Below, one piece after another: positions 45,286 to 58,800 of a stretch of 64,000 nt of DNA. The first letter of the stretch is position 1; each line of letters begins with the position of its first letter. Source of the DNA: Aphelocoma coerulescens (taxonomy: Eukaryota; Chordata; Aves; Passeriformes; Corvidae); contig NW_027184085.1 in assembly GCF_041296385.1 (NCBI RefSeq), positions 15,598,801 through 15,662,800 on the forward strand. The letters run 5' to 3'. Under the pieces are notes generated by a model. That model saw only the letters and a program-made list of their open reading frames with translations, did no database searches and was not told where the DNA came from. The position numbers were made by a program, and so were the translations under genes.

Positions 45286-48278
45286 TGGTCACCTTGTAGA
45301 TCAGACACTATAAACATGTAGGAGGAAACCATCTGCAGAGATTTGGGTATATAGTGGGTATTGGCCTGGACCTACTGGTCTTTGTGTGGCTATCCATATT
45401 TATGCATTTATTCAGCATAAATTTTACTTGATCCGCAGCTGCAAGTGACTTCAGCTGAAGACCCTTACATTACATCTTCCTTTCTTGACACAGCACTGAC
45501 ACCAAGAATACAGTTAAGGCTTTACACTGAATTTCCATGTCTCCAAGTTTATGTCAAGGCATGTTTGTGTCTGAGCTTCCTATCAGTACTGTAATTCCTT
45601 ACATATGACCTTTGACAGGCCCAAGTATCTTCTCAGTTTCAGAAACCAGCGTTAGGCAGGGGTGACTTGGCCCCTGTTATCTGTATGGGAGTGTTGTTGG
45701 TTTATTCTGCATACAAGCATAGATAGCAAATTCAAACATTTCCTGACACTCCCAGTGCTCACGTTTAGAGTAGAACACCTCTCTTTCTGAAGGTATGTCG
45801 TGTTTTACCTTGTGATTCATGATCCCCTCTAATCCAGTTAGGGCTAAGAAGGTCATGTCAAATATTTTACTGTTGTTTTAAGAGCAGATATGCCTACTCT
45901 CTGGAAAATCCTATGCAAATACATAGACAGAACTTGCCGTGAAAATTTTCTCAAGTTGATAATGAAAGCAAATAAGAATGGGGAAAACAGCAATGCTTGC
46001 TTCTTGGAAAAATTATCCAGTAGCAAAAGGTAAAATTGAGGTGGAATTAAGAGTAAGACTCTTTGGTAAGATAATAAGATTTAGGTTTGTAACTGTGTTT
46101 ACACAACAGATATGCACTAGTAGATTATTTTATAACTTTAAAAGAAATAACAAGGTATAATTTTGTGTTGTTTCTTAATAGCATGTTATTATCGATTTGG
46201 AATGGGCTGTTATCATTATTATCATTATTATATGTTATTCTCATTTGGAACTGAATATTAAAAAAACCCCAACCGGTATACCTAATGTTTCAATAGTGTA
46301 GGCTTCCACAGGGATTTTTTGAAATATATAACAGGTTTGATTCCTAAATCCTAGTAGTAATTTTAATGGAATTTTATTTTAGATTTATAACATACATAAA
46401 TGTTTTGGTGATTTTTGTATTTCTGAAGACACTAACAAGCCTTTTGAAAATGTTCCACCAGATTTCATTACCATACAAATCTGAATAAAGCTTTTGCTTG
46501 AACTGGACAGTACAGAATTTCTGAAGCGTGCTGCTTTTCCCTCTTGTAAGCATATTATTATGCTGACCATGAGCTGAATTAGAACACAGCCAGCCTGGCA
46601 TTCAAGAGGTACTAAACAAAATCAACATAATGACTGTGTGTTTGGACAACTGCTGTCTCTGGAGATATACCTACTGGGCTTTTTTGAAAATGTCATATGT
46701 GCACAAAGAATTATGGCTTAAATAAATCAACTGTATTTTTGTCAAGTCATTGGATGGAATCCGTGGATGAATGAAAGGAACTGGGATGAAGTTTAAATGT
46801 CAAAATGTGATGTTGCCATTTTACCTTCCATGTTAAGAGATGCCTAGGAAAGGGCAGGATGGACTGAAGCACCTTATTGACTACTATTTGAGTTCAATAC
46901 TGTAAAGAAACTATTGGGAAGACAGAGTCAAGTCATCAAAAAGCAAATTTTAAACTAAGTGAATTAAGAGTGAATTGTGCATCTTGCAACTGTAAACAAA
47001 AATGCCTTTACAGGAGGGGATAGATTATTTATGTGATCTAAAAGTTATTACTTAAAATATTAGCTAGAGGGATTAACTAATGCAAAGTGTGTGGTTCCAT
47101 CGGTTAGGTAGTAATATATTTCTTAAATAGCAAAGTATCTCTGGGCTAGACATGCCCTTACTAAAATTCATGACCAAAATCCTACTGACACACACTAGGG
47201 AACAGCCTGACTGAAAGAGGGGTCTGCTATCAGGTGTGTGAATGTGTTCAGAGACAGGGGTGAGTCCAGAGCATTCAAGTGCTGGGAGTGGAGGAAAGGG
47301 TATGGGTGGGGAGCCTGTAGCAATCAGATGGACGATTCTGAGAAAGAGGCTTTTTTTTCCACCTTCACCCTTTCCACCCTCAGGCTTTCCAGCCTTCAGG
47401 AGCCTCCCTGGCTCTTGCCTGTCTTCCCTCTTGAGGTACACCCTGTTTCTCCCAAACTCCTTCTGGACAGATGCTTTTGGGTGTCTCTGAACTATACATC
47501 TTGCATTTCAGCTCAGGAAAAATTGCCAGGGCAGCAGCCTCCCCTGTCAATGCTGACAGCTCAGCCTCATAAATCCTCTAAGGGGTCTTCTTTCTCTTGT
47601 CCTTTAAAGTTACTTTGAAGTTTAGGTGTCTAGATATGGTTGCTAAAGCAGATTTCAGAAGTATTCAATAGAGAACAGAAATGTATCTTCCCTAATGAAA
47701 AACTTTGATCGTTGTATGTAGTAGTTTCACCCCTTTTGGCGTCAGTGGAGGGAGAAAACCCTCTGAAGAACAATTTAATCCTGAGATTTAATGTATCTGC
47801 CACTGCTTGTTCAAAGATAGTAGTGATACTTTCAATCTTTCTCTTTCTTCCAGTGATTGTATCTTTGATTCTTTCTTTCCCGTAGGTCTTAGTTTATTGG
47901 AAGTGTTCTGTAATGCTTAAGATATAATAGCATGGGAAATAGGTACTTTATGGGTCCTTCTGAGCTGGTTATCCCAGTCACTACTGTTCAAAAGGAGACT
48001 GGACTGGGTACTCAAGCTGACTTCCCCCAGGCATTCATGCAGAAATTTCTGAATCCTTCGGAACATAAGGCACTGTTGTAAGCAGAAGTAGTATCAATTA
48101 TTTTTAAAGAATCATAATAGTATCTGATTTTTGTCTTGGTCTCAGCCAGCAGGAGAAATAGACTTCTAAGTGTTATTTGTTGGCTTTTTTAGTTCTGCTT
48201 GTTTCAGTTTTGTGTCTATGACTTGACTGTGTTTTTTCTTTGACTTTTTTTTTAACTGTGTTTTTTTCCTTTAGCACT

Positions 48279-48280
<2 letters not shown>
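45286..48280. other. intergenic, nothing recognised
   Basis: About 3 kb of AT-rich noncoding DNA. A 126-codon frame at 47238-47618 lies in a locally CT-rich part and has no domain. No TE recognised. Confidence 0.4.

Positions 48281-48313
<33 letters not shown>
48281..48313 (+). repeat. 33-bp poly(T) tract
   Basis: An uninterrupted T run preceded by several shorter T runs from 48186 on. On the minus strand this could be the A tail of a retroposed transcript, but no target duplication or gene body was recognised beside it. Confidence 0.85.
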
Positions 48314-48316
<3 letters not shown>

Positions 48317-50024
48317 TTGGCAGTCTTCAGCAATATTTGAAGGAGTGGGAATGTGGCATACTGAAAGCTTAAGAGCTATCATGCTTGGGAAGGTTACAGA
48401 ATTTCATTAGGGAAAGGCAAGGCAATTTTTAGCTACATTCAATACTTCAAACTAAATGTGCTCAGTTCCAGTCTACAGAAATAGGGTATTTAATTTCAAA
48501 CCAGTTTTGAGGTAAGCAGTTTCAAAATCCTTTAATGTTGCAGTTATTGTTTCCTGTGGAGGGTAGAATAGTTGTTGTGGTATGTAATCTGTTTGGCAGA
48601 AGAGGACAAATCATCACAGGATGAGAAAGAGCACATAAATGGTGTACCAGGCTGGAGCTGAAGTCTAGATGGATGCAATGTTGACATCAGTGACAGAAGA
48701 CTTAAAAGAGACTGACAGTGTTTCCATGGAACTTTTACTGCTAAAGTTTAATTATTAGTTGTTACTTTGTAACTGTTTTTCATGATGATGTGTACTGTTA
48801 ACTTCAAAGATTAGTCCCTATTGTTTAAATCTGATGCAGGTTCCTCATTATATGTAGCTTCAACAAAATCTGAATAAACTATAAATTATTATAAAGAAAT
48901 TTGTAAATTTATAATTTTTTATAAATTCAGATGTTTTCCTTTATGCCTTGTAAATATTAGAATGTAAGAAGTATTTGCAGCATGACTTTCAGATGAGAAC
49001 CTAATGGAAGCAGAGCCCCTCCCTTGAGCAAAGAGTAATTTTTTCCTTCAAATGAACACCCACTCATTTCACTTTCTTCTGGGGAAAAAAAAAATTTAAA
49101 AAGTGAAATAGGAAAATGTTTATAGTACTGTAGATACAATCAAGGAGGTCACTTGCAGTTGGAGGTTAGCCTTATGTTCCTTCACTCTCACTTCAAGGAA
49201 GATGTTCTGAAAAGTTTCTGCTGCAGTTAACAGAATGCAAATTGTAGTCTCATTTACACTGGTATAAATCTGTAGTTACACTATTGAAGCTTTTACTGGA
49301 GTAGCAATTCTAATACTTGGCTTCATGTGTTACTATATGTAAATGTATAATTAAGGTGGAAAAAAAACCAACAGAACTTAGATTCATTAAACAATCTAGG
49401 AAGAGTGGCGAAATAAACAGCATATGATAAAATTTTGAGGAGAGTGCAGAATCACATAATTCCATAATTAACCATGATTAGAACCAGCAACCCATATATC
49501 AATTTCACCCACTCTCTCCCCCACCCCCTTTTATAAAAAAATACATTACCAAAGCTATGTAAAAAAAAATACTTGCTAAACAGTGTCTCACCAAATTTGC
49601 AAGTGGTAGCTCCAGGGAGTCTGTTTGCAAGAAAGAGCTTTAGACCTTCATGCAATACATGACTTTATATATTTCCAGACGGGTTTGCTCTAAAACTTTA
49701 TGCCTAGAATTCTCTTCTGATTGCAGTGGTACAAGGAGTAAAGTACTAATAGTCATGTTATTCATGTTTGTTTCTTGCTTCTAAAAAACAGAGAGCTCAA
49801 TGCTTTGTGTTTACAAAAACCCCACAACAAAACCAAAAAAACCCAGAACCAACCAATCAAGCAAGCCAAGAAAAGAAACCTGAAGAAAAGAGTAGTAGCT
49901 CATATATAGCCAACATCAGTTTGAAAATTGAAAATTGCCAGTTCCCTCTTTCTTGAATGTTAACATATTTTGTTATGAGATGCTTGTAGGGAAAGGTTAG
50001 AATGAGAATCGAATGTAATAAAAC
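48314..50024. other. intergenic, nothing recognised
   Basis: AT-rich noncoding DNA with an A/C-rich stretch at 49816-49880. No gene or TE recognised. Confidence 0.4.
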
Positions 50025-50100
50025 TTTGAATTTAGCCTGGCTTTGAGTAGACATTTGGACTAGATTGCCTCCAGTGGTTCCTTCCAATTTACATCCATCT
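50025..50100 (+). mobile_element. small CR1-like 3' tail fragment
   Basis: Contains 'ttggactagattgcctccagtggttccttccaatttaca', which matches the CR1 3' UTR order (GACTAGATGACCT..AGGTCCCTTCCAACC). Very short and diverged, no octamer. Confidence 0.55.
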
Positions 50101-53100
50101 GTACTTTTACAAAGGGAAGAAGAGGGAAAGTGAGGGTAAATTACTGGTCTCATGAGTGAGACCTGTTTTACGTTACTCTCAGGGAATGTAGTTTGTATAG
50201 TATTGCTTCCTAGAGGATGTATCTGAAGGCATTTCTGCTACAGAACTCTTAAATTATGTAAGTTATGTAGAGTTATAAGGTGGGAACAGTATTTTTAGGG
50301 GAAATATTTGTTAATAATTGGGATTGAATGTTTAGGTAATAGCTCATTTGCTCACTGAAATTTTGAAAATTTGTAGCAGAAGAAGGATGACCTATTTATT
50401 ATGTGCTTGGGTAACCAGTTGTTCCTCTCTAAAAGAAATTTTAGGCACCCCCTCAGGAAGGAAAACTAATCTGTTTTGATTTAGGCAGCTGGTCACGCAA
50501 AGGGCACAGAGGCAACAACACAGTTCAAAATGTACTTTCTGAAAAGAGCCCCATGTACTGAAATAATTTGGAATCAGCTTTTGGATGTTTCATAAGCAAA
50601 ACCAAGGTTTAACTTCACCAAATAAATGCTCCACAATGAATAATGCACCCAGATGTAGCAGTAAATGCCATTTGCTCAACTGCTTAACAATTCATCCTTC
50701 TGACCAAGGTTTATGGTGGTGTGAAATGCAGCTTAACTTTGCAAATATGGAATGTATAGTAAAATTATCCCCTTTTGTGAAATTAGAAGGAATAAGCTTC
50801 TGATGGGTGTTTATGTACTGTGCTGACAGATTATAAAAGATTAAAAGGAAATTTTAATGAAGTGAAAAGCAGCCCTTGCAGCTTCTAACCCTCATGATTA
50901 GAGGAGCAGAAGCTAGGGGATTTAGGAGGATTTAGCAAGATGAGGTAGATGGGGCAGGGAGATTATGACCTGCAATTGGAACCAGTTGCTTGTCTAACTC
51001 GTGTTTCCTTAGATAATGCATTTAGGGCTCCAGTTCTTTCAAGAACAGCGAGGGTGAGATGAGCAGAAGAAACATGGTCTTGAAATAGTTTGAGGCTTAT
51101 TTTCACTAATCAGGTAACAAAACACAAAAGGCAAACGCAGAGTCAAAACAGTGTGTCAAACAAACACAGAAGAATGCAACATTTACCTTTATATACAGGG
51201 AATGTTGCAAGTCACAGGGCAATGCAATTATTTTGCATACTTTTTGTAACAAAAATCAACAAAACAGGGCCTAATAGAATGCTTGGGATTATAACCTGAA
51301 CTCTTCATTGTGTTTGAAGTATGTTGTCAAGAACAGAAACTTGGTGTGTAATACAGGCATAAATTGTTGTATAAGTTATTGAAAAGGAAACATTTGGTTT
51401 AGACTATAATGATGCAGCATATGTATTACAGAATACTGAAAGCATTTGAAGAATATAAAAGGATCTCGATGAATAGCATTTGTAATTACTAATGAATCAA
51501 AGTTGTTAGTAAAAAGCTTAGTCATTAGAAAAAACTAAAAGTATTACTGCCATGATGCAATTTTTATAAAACTGCTGAAGGATCACAAAGGATGAGTACA
51601 GAGCAGTTATTTTGCTCCCCATGGTTATATGGATTATGCCACTCATTATCCATCTCAAGTTCTGGGCAAATGTCACTTTTGCAGATAGGCTTATTTTCTA
51701 TCCTTGTAAAAGGCCTGCCACAGCAATGCCCCAAAATAACTGGCCTTCCTCTGTCATCAGTGGAGCTTCCCATTTTGCTGCAGTCACAGGCTGTCTTGGG
51801 CTAAGAGCTCTGTGGAGAAATTTTTGACATGGTACTTACTATTTTCCATTTAAAATCTCAGTATTTTCCTGGAAACAGGATAGATTAAATTAGTTTTTAT
51901 ATCATGCACTCAGTATAATACAATTTCAGACCATGTACTTGCATTTTCTTTTTTGAATGATTGCAGCTCTTTTTTGAAGAATTTTCTCATTTCATACTCT
52001 GTCTCAATACAATCTATTCTTCATATCCTAAACAAGAAAAAATATCTGTAAAAGAGAGTTTAGAGATCCCCTTAGGGTCTTCCATTTGAAAAAGCCAATA
52101 CAAACTGTCTTAAAAAGCAAAGCATTAGAATTGCAGTAGATGGATTGTTTTATTCAGGCATGTGGAATGAGTAGTATGAATTAGTTTGGACATCTATATA
52201 TGCTTCTTCTGACCATCAGAGTAGTTAGATGCATACGGTTTTAGGCATCTTTAGATACCCAAGTGACTAGGTTTGTGTCATTAGAACCCTAAATTCTCAC
52301 GTCAGTTGATAATTATATGACTGGAGTATCTGCCATTCAAGTGGTACAGAGTATTTAAGGACTGAAGTCCATGCAGGCCACTTTAGAACCATATCTAAAA
52401 GCAGAGACTCAGAGGCCACCCTCAGCAATTCTCAGATTCAGAGCCATTCTCTGGTCTATTGTGCATGTGAAAACAATCCTGGAGAGATGCAATAAAATAG
52501 AAGTGGCCTTTTCTGAGGCCAAAAGATGAACTAGACTTTGCATAACTACTCATGGCTAAGGAGTTGTAGAATGCAGAAGGCCATTGCTGAAAATCATGCT
52601 GACCTGGGTTTGCAGAAGAGTTTTAAATCCCTGTTTCCCAGAATCTGGAGAGATTCTTAATCACTGGAACACTGATTTTGAGTTTTGCACAGTTAATTTT
52701 TATATAACTTCAGAAGAGGAACTTAAGTGAGATCTTTTGGAAAAAAAATGAAGCAGTGTCAAAAAAGCTCACCTTGGATTTATATTCAAAGCACCAGTCT
52801 GGAGTAAGTATATCAGATATGGAGATGAAGATAGTCTTGCCATGGTCTAAATAGGGTACTATTCTCCGAGATGATAGATATTTGTGATTGCTTCACTTCT
52901 TATTTTAGGAAGTTGAGTACCTAATTTCAGGATTAAGGAGACTGATTAACACAGACGATGTCTGGGTAACAGAGGGATTTCACTGTGGCCATGATCTTTG
53001 TAAGCAACAACATCCCACACCTTTCCTAATTGTTTCACTCCCGGCTGGTGTAGACAACTTCAAGTCACCCGGGTTCACATGCCTGATTTTGCTGAAATTA

Positions 53101-55269
53101 GATGGAAGATGTACATCTGAACACACCTCTTGAATTGGAAGCTTAGCAATCAACTAACAAAATCTCCACTGTTACAACTTTCAGGAAAACTGAGAATCTT
53201 GGTTTTAGAACCTGAGACAATTGTATTGTGTTTCCTGAGACCATCTATAGTGTAAATGCCAAATAATGAATATTAAGCTATTCCTTAGATCTTCAGAGTA
53301 TTAAACATGCAGGCTTTAAATCCGGTTTTACAAGATTGAAAGAGTCAAGAAAATTGTGCTTAGTGCTGGAGGGAGTTATAGCTCAAGTTTTAATTTCTGT
53401 TCATTGACAGTGTAGTGAATTATTTACCTATTTACTTTTGAAATGTTCTGTGTAGGGAGCTATATCTTTTTTGCTCATCACAGCTGAAATTTGGCAATTC
53501 AGCAAGAGGAAGAAATAAATAAATTTGCACTAATGGGAACTGGCTTTAGAACTATGATTTGACCAAACAACTTCTATGGCAAGTTTCCCATGATCTTTAA
53601 GCTTCAAATTATATCTCCACAATTGTTTGAGGGAAATTTAATTCAGAAAACATTGCAGACCTGAAGAAGTGTCCAGAAGCTTGTCTAATTTTATTCTGGC
53701 TGTATCATTTGGTCCAAACAAAGATACTACATCTCTACAAACTTGTCCATCTTAAATTCTCACAACACCCTGGTTGAAGCAACATCATTATGATTATTAC
53801 TATTATATGTATATAAAATGCACTTTTTCAAGTAATGGGGATCACATCAGTAGCTATGATATCCTGTGCATTTTAGTCCTAGAAGAATCAATAGGAATGA
53901 ACTTACACTGATTTTCATGAAGTTGGAGGGTTATTACAACTAGTACTTGAGCTAACTTGTTCAGTGTTTTATTGGTGTCTGTATGCTAAATTATATGTAT
54001 TTTGCAGATATGTATAAAATTAAGTCTTTTCATTTCTGTCTGCTGATACCATGTATTATACTTAAGCCTGAGAAGGTATCAATAAAGCTTGATTCAGTGA
54101 ATTTTCCTATTTTTGTGTTCAAGTAACTGATATTAGGATTTGGCACAACTGCTTTTTGGTTGTGCATACTAAAGGTAAGGGGCATAATGTGCTGTTAAAG
54201 GCAAGAACAAAAATAATTTATGATCCTGTTTGCTCAAGGCAAAGTTGAGGTTACCTTTGTCAGCTCTTTTCTGAGAGACAGCTATAGGATAAAATGGTAG
54301 GAGACAGCTTCTAGAAAAAGTCACAATAATATTCTGAACAAACTGTTACTTGTACAGATAATTGAACCTTATGAAGATTCACCTGTTGGGCATTCATTTT
54401 GTTCCTCTTTATCTTTCAATTTTCTCTGTGAGAATGGTTTTAACTTTGTAAACTGGAAATGGTATCTCGTTGAAAGTGTTTAAGTCCCTTGTTAAGACAT
54501 TTGAATGTTTTTGATGTTATTGTAACCTTCCCACTGAACCAGATGTGTTCCCAGCTTTCACTGTTTTTGTTGAGGGCTTCTATAAAATTCCTGAAATAAG
54601 GATGACCTGTTGGTGTTCTTTTCTTCCTTGATGTTTAAGAATGAACATCTCAAATATTTAAAACCACCCTTTTTACAGTCAAAGCACAGTTGTGTGCCAG
54701 CCTGATGTCTTTTCTCCACCCGTGAGGAAGACTAGTGAAATACGGATCAACTAGAAGAGCCCGAAGGTATCTATAATGCTGTATTGGTGATGAATGACTA
54801 CTTGAATGGTTTTGATGTTTGTTTCACTCACAATTATATGGGTGGTGGTATGATATTCTGAAACAAATTTAGGTCTTGGTGCTGTTCTCCCCTGCATATC
54901 ATGCATACAGTTCATTGTCCTTCAGACTTGCTTTCTTTCCTGTAGTTTCCCCCTCTACATAACTTATTCACACAGGAGCTACAAAATACTTGTTAGAGTC
55001 GCTCAAGAAGTACATCATGCTTTGAGAGCAAGCTGTGAATTTGACTATGAAGAGCTTATAGAATGCTTCAAAACAGAAATAGTTTTATAAGACAGTGAAG
55101 CCATGAGACTTGGACACACTGACATATTCCGTCTGGATTTTTTGCAGTTGTTGAAAGAGCAGTTGCAAAATCTGAAGTGGTTCCCACAGCAGTGAACCAA
55201 GGAACTATTGGGATGATATAGTTTAAACTATTATGTGACCAGTAGTAAAAGAACAAATTGGGAAATCCC
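50101..55269. other. intergenic, nothing recognised
   Basis: About 5.2 kb of AT-rich noncoding DNA with only short open frames. I recognised no TE, promoter or gene. The stretch 51090-51260 carries a reversed TATATAAA and could be a worn LTR, but no other LTR feature supports this. Confidence 0.4.
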
Positions 55270-55865
55270 CTCTAAATTGGAGGGGGTTTCTGCCACTGGG
55301 AGCTGGTAGAAGGGGGTTTTCCCCCTCGTGTGCCGACACAAAGAAGCCCGAAGGTCAACGCTGAAACTCCTCTGGAAGACAGCACTCAGTGCCCAACACA
55401 CAATGAAAAAGGGGTAGAGCTCCTCACCCAAAAGGGGCTGGATCTTTCTGTCGCTGTTAAGCAGGCACGCAGGCGAAGGCAAAGAAGTAAAGAGAGAGGA
55501 CTCTCCGTATGTGTTTCATGCAGGTTTATTCCCATGAAAAGACAGGGACAAAGCGGCCAATTGGTGGGAGGGTCCAGGGATCATATACTGGGTACAGAAT
55601 AGGTGGGGAAAGGGATCTCAGCCAGTGGGATAGAGACAAGCAGGTGGGATTGACAGGAAGGGAACCAATGGGGACAACACATAGCAGGGACTCAGGGAAG
55701 GATCCAATGGGGCGTTGAGGAACAAAGAACTTTCTAGAACTAATACATATTAAACAAGGGAAATGAATATACATAACTTCATCCATGACACAGGGAGGAG
55801 AAAACATTAACCAATTGGGAGAAAACATGCAAAAGACAGAACAAGGTACTCATGGATTCTCACCA
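55270..55865 (-). mobile_element. antisense solo ERV LTR (probable)
   Basis: On the minus strand this shows several CCAAT boxes (plus-strand 'ccaat' at about 55555, 55667, 55703 and 55810). A TATA-type box follows (plus atatac at 55584-55589), then AATAAA about 57 bp on (plus tttatt at 55525-55530) and a GC-rich U5-like end. The promoter end may be at 55865, where the plus strand reads ctcacca, as in the LTR-like block ending at 28701. No target duplication was found and no retroviral genes adjoin it. Confidence 0.5.
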
Positions 55866-58800
55866 TGACTGAAGTTGCATGCTAAACTTGAGTTGCTGAC
55901 CATCACAGCTGGTTGTTGGAGTTTTTCTCTGGAGACAGAATGGCTGGAGCTACTCGCACTACCACATTAAATATATTTTATTTAAAAATGTGTAAAGCTA
56001 TCTATTCAAATCAGCTTTGTCACAGTGATTTTGCATTTATAATAGGAAGAAGGAGTCTTTTTTTTTTTTGTGGTAATGAGTCCTTTGGGTCTGATATTTA
56101 AGTACAGAAATGTCCTAAGACCTTGGGAGAGCTAAACTCCATCAGACCACTTTGGTTTAATCTTAGAGCTTGATGAAGTTCTATGACAACATTAAATAAA
56201 GAAAAAATTAGTTTATAAGGCTGGAGTGCTCACCATTTAGGAGAATGTGTGTCTTGCAGTGACTTGGAGTCCTCAAAGATTTAGGTTCTTCAAATGCTAA
56301 AACATTTTCCTGCATAGAGGTGCTTTTTACAGATGGTACTGAAGAAGAGAAAGCATCTCTATGGACATTTGGTATATGTAGGAAATCTGTGGATGAAAGA
56401 GTTCATTTCTGCCTTTTTTGAAAAATAGGATACTAATTTGCTCCTTTCTTGTGAAATCAAGCTTCAAATTGAGAGAATCTTTCCTTTTACTCTTGACCCA
56501 TTTTTCTTGACAATATATGGGTATTGCTATCTGGGAGAAATAGATGTACTAAAACTTCTTATAAGTGCCTAAAAATAGTTGGATGACAATTTAACCTTTC
56601 ACGTTTACATTCTTGTGATTTTGTAGATGTTATAATTCTGATTTAGGAAAGGAGCAAGAAGTAAAGCTGTTTGGATAGGTTGACAACAAGCTAATTCATA
56701 AAACAAAACCTAGATAGAATTGGGCCATTGAGAGAGACAGTTTTATATCTTGGAAAGCAGAATTTTATTACCAGTTAGCATATAGTGTCCAAAATGATCT
56801 ATAGCTGGATTTTGAGCTGTACTGAGTGGCTTGGATCATTTTGACTTCTTGAACAACAAAAAAAAAGCTAAAAGAAAGCCAAAGGAAAATGGATTTATTT
56901 TCTTGAATTGAAGAAGAAGAGGGAGTATGTCATAAGCATTCATCCCTTCTTGCCTTAACCCTATGGTTCAGAAAGAAGAAAGGCAAAAGAAAAAAGCTGA
57001 AATAATGATTAGCCATTTGAATAAATGTTATTTCTTTCATCTAATATTATCTCTACAGTACTTGCAATTTATAGATAATTCCATGCAGCATAAAAAAAAG
57101 CTACAATAATTATTTGCTCAGTGCTAGTTATGCAATTGTTCATGGTGCTGTGTATTATGAGGACAGTGATATATTAGTTCCAGCAATTGTGTCTTAAAGC
57201 AAAACTGCAGTCAGCTGCTGTGCAAACTCTTTGAAGGTGCACAGGATTTCCATTCAAAATCACTGCATGAGCCTCTCTGGTGGGGATTTCATGTTTTTAT
57301 CCAAATTAGAGGGAAGGTCAGTGCTCAGTCTTTGCCACCAGAGGTCTTCAAAGAACATATTACAGGTATTTTTTCCATGTCTGAAAAGGAGAGGTGTATC
57401 ATACAGTCACTGCTGACAGAAGTAGTTGGGAGTAATTTACTCAAGTACTTCAAGTCATTTTTTGTCTGAGACAGAATTTGTGCCTGTCAGAATTGCTGCT
57501 GGAAAATTGAAACAGCTCTGCTTGCTTTTCATCTCAGACCAGATGAGTCATTTTCTATTCCTCTGCTTGATGTTACAGAGATTTTAGTAGCGATGAGTTA
57601 ACAAGAAATTCTGATTATGGATATTTTGGCAAGAAAAATTTTGTATTCCCTCAGCTGGTGACTGAGGGATGCTGTGGACAGGAGCAAGTGGACAGGTCAG
57701 AGGTGCTGAGGGTGACCTTGTGGAGGAGGCTGTCCCAAGCCAGGCTTCCTGCAGCACTCACAGTGCAGAGCCCAGCTGACAGAGGAGCTTTATCTGGCCT
57801 TGACCTGGAGCCCCTCTCTGGGTTAGGATGTGTAGCCTGGTATTTCGGATCTGCATTTTGAATACCATGGGACAAATATATTTCTCAAGCTCCCTTTATA
57901 CCTTTCCTCCATGCTTAAGGAAGGGAAAAGATTTCTGTCAAAGCAATTCATTTTCAAAACTAAGTTCTCCCTTTTTCATTGGCTTTGTATTAGCATGTGG
58001 TGACCTTTTACAGTACAATAATGCAAAGGAGAGATCATTGTGTTTGTGTTATGAAATAAATTCCCAGTGATATTGTAGGTCTTTTAAGCTCATCTGAATA
58101 AAGTCATTATTTCAGTTGGAAGAAAGTGTTAGATCATGTAAAGATTTATTACTTATAATTCCTAAGTAATTCTTTTTTTCATAAATGGAAACTCAGATGA
58201 TTTTTTTCTTTTTTCATTTTTAATGAATGAAAAAGCAACAGGGAAGGAACAAGGGAATGTTATGATTCTGTTTTCCTTTTTCTGTCTTTGCATCTGAAAA
58301 TGGTCATTATTTTGGCTGTGAATATGATAGGGTATCACTGAGGGTTTATTAGAGTGAGAAGTAAGAAAACAGGGATAGAGCCTTGATATTGCTGTGCATG
58401 GTGATGTGGGTATCCTGAAGGAGAGCTGCAGTATTAAGCTCCAGTTGTGTTACAGATGAGGACAACCACCTCCTTACCTGTCTCCCATCTCTCTGCTTGA
58501 GTCCTTTTACAGCCAGATAAATGCTACATCATAGCAGTGGGTCCCCCACAGAGAAGAACTTCTAGGAATGAAATAAAAAGAAGTGCGAGCTGGACGATAA
58601 ACTTCCCTTGTGTGACTCTCTTCAGCCAGTGTTCCCTCTGCCACCTAAAGAATGTTAGATCATATCTGGGCACAGGGCCCAGCTGCCTCTGTTCCCACTT
58701 AGGGCCTTCAGTTTTGATTTTGCTAGGGAAATGCTGTTCTAAGCCAGCACTTCTGAATATTATTAGCTTCATATGAGGCTTTGATGCCACCACAGGGCAA

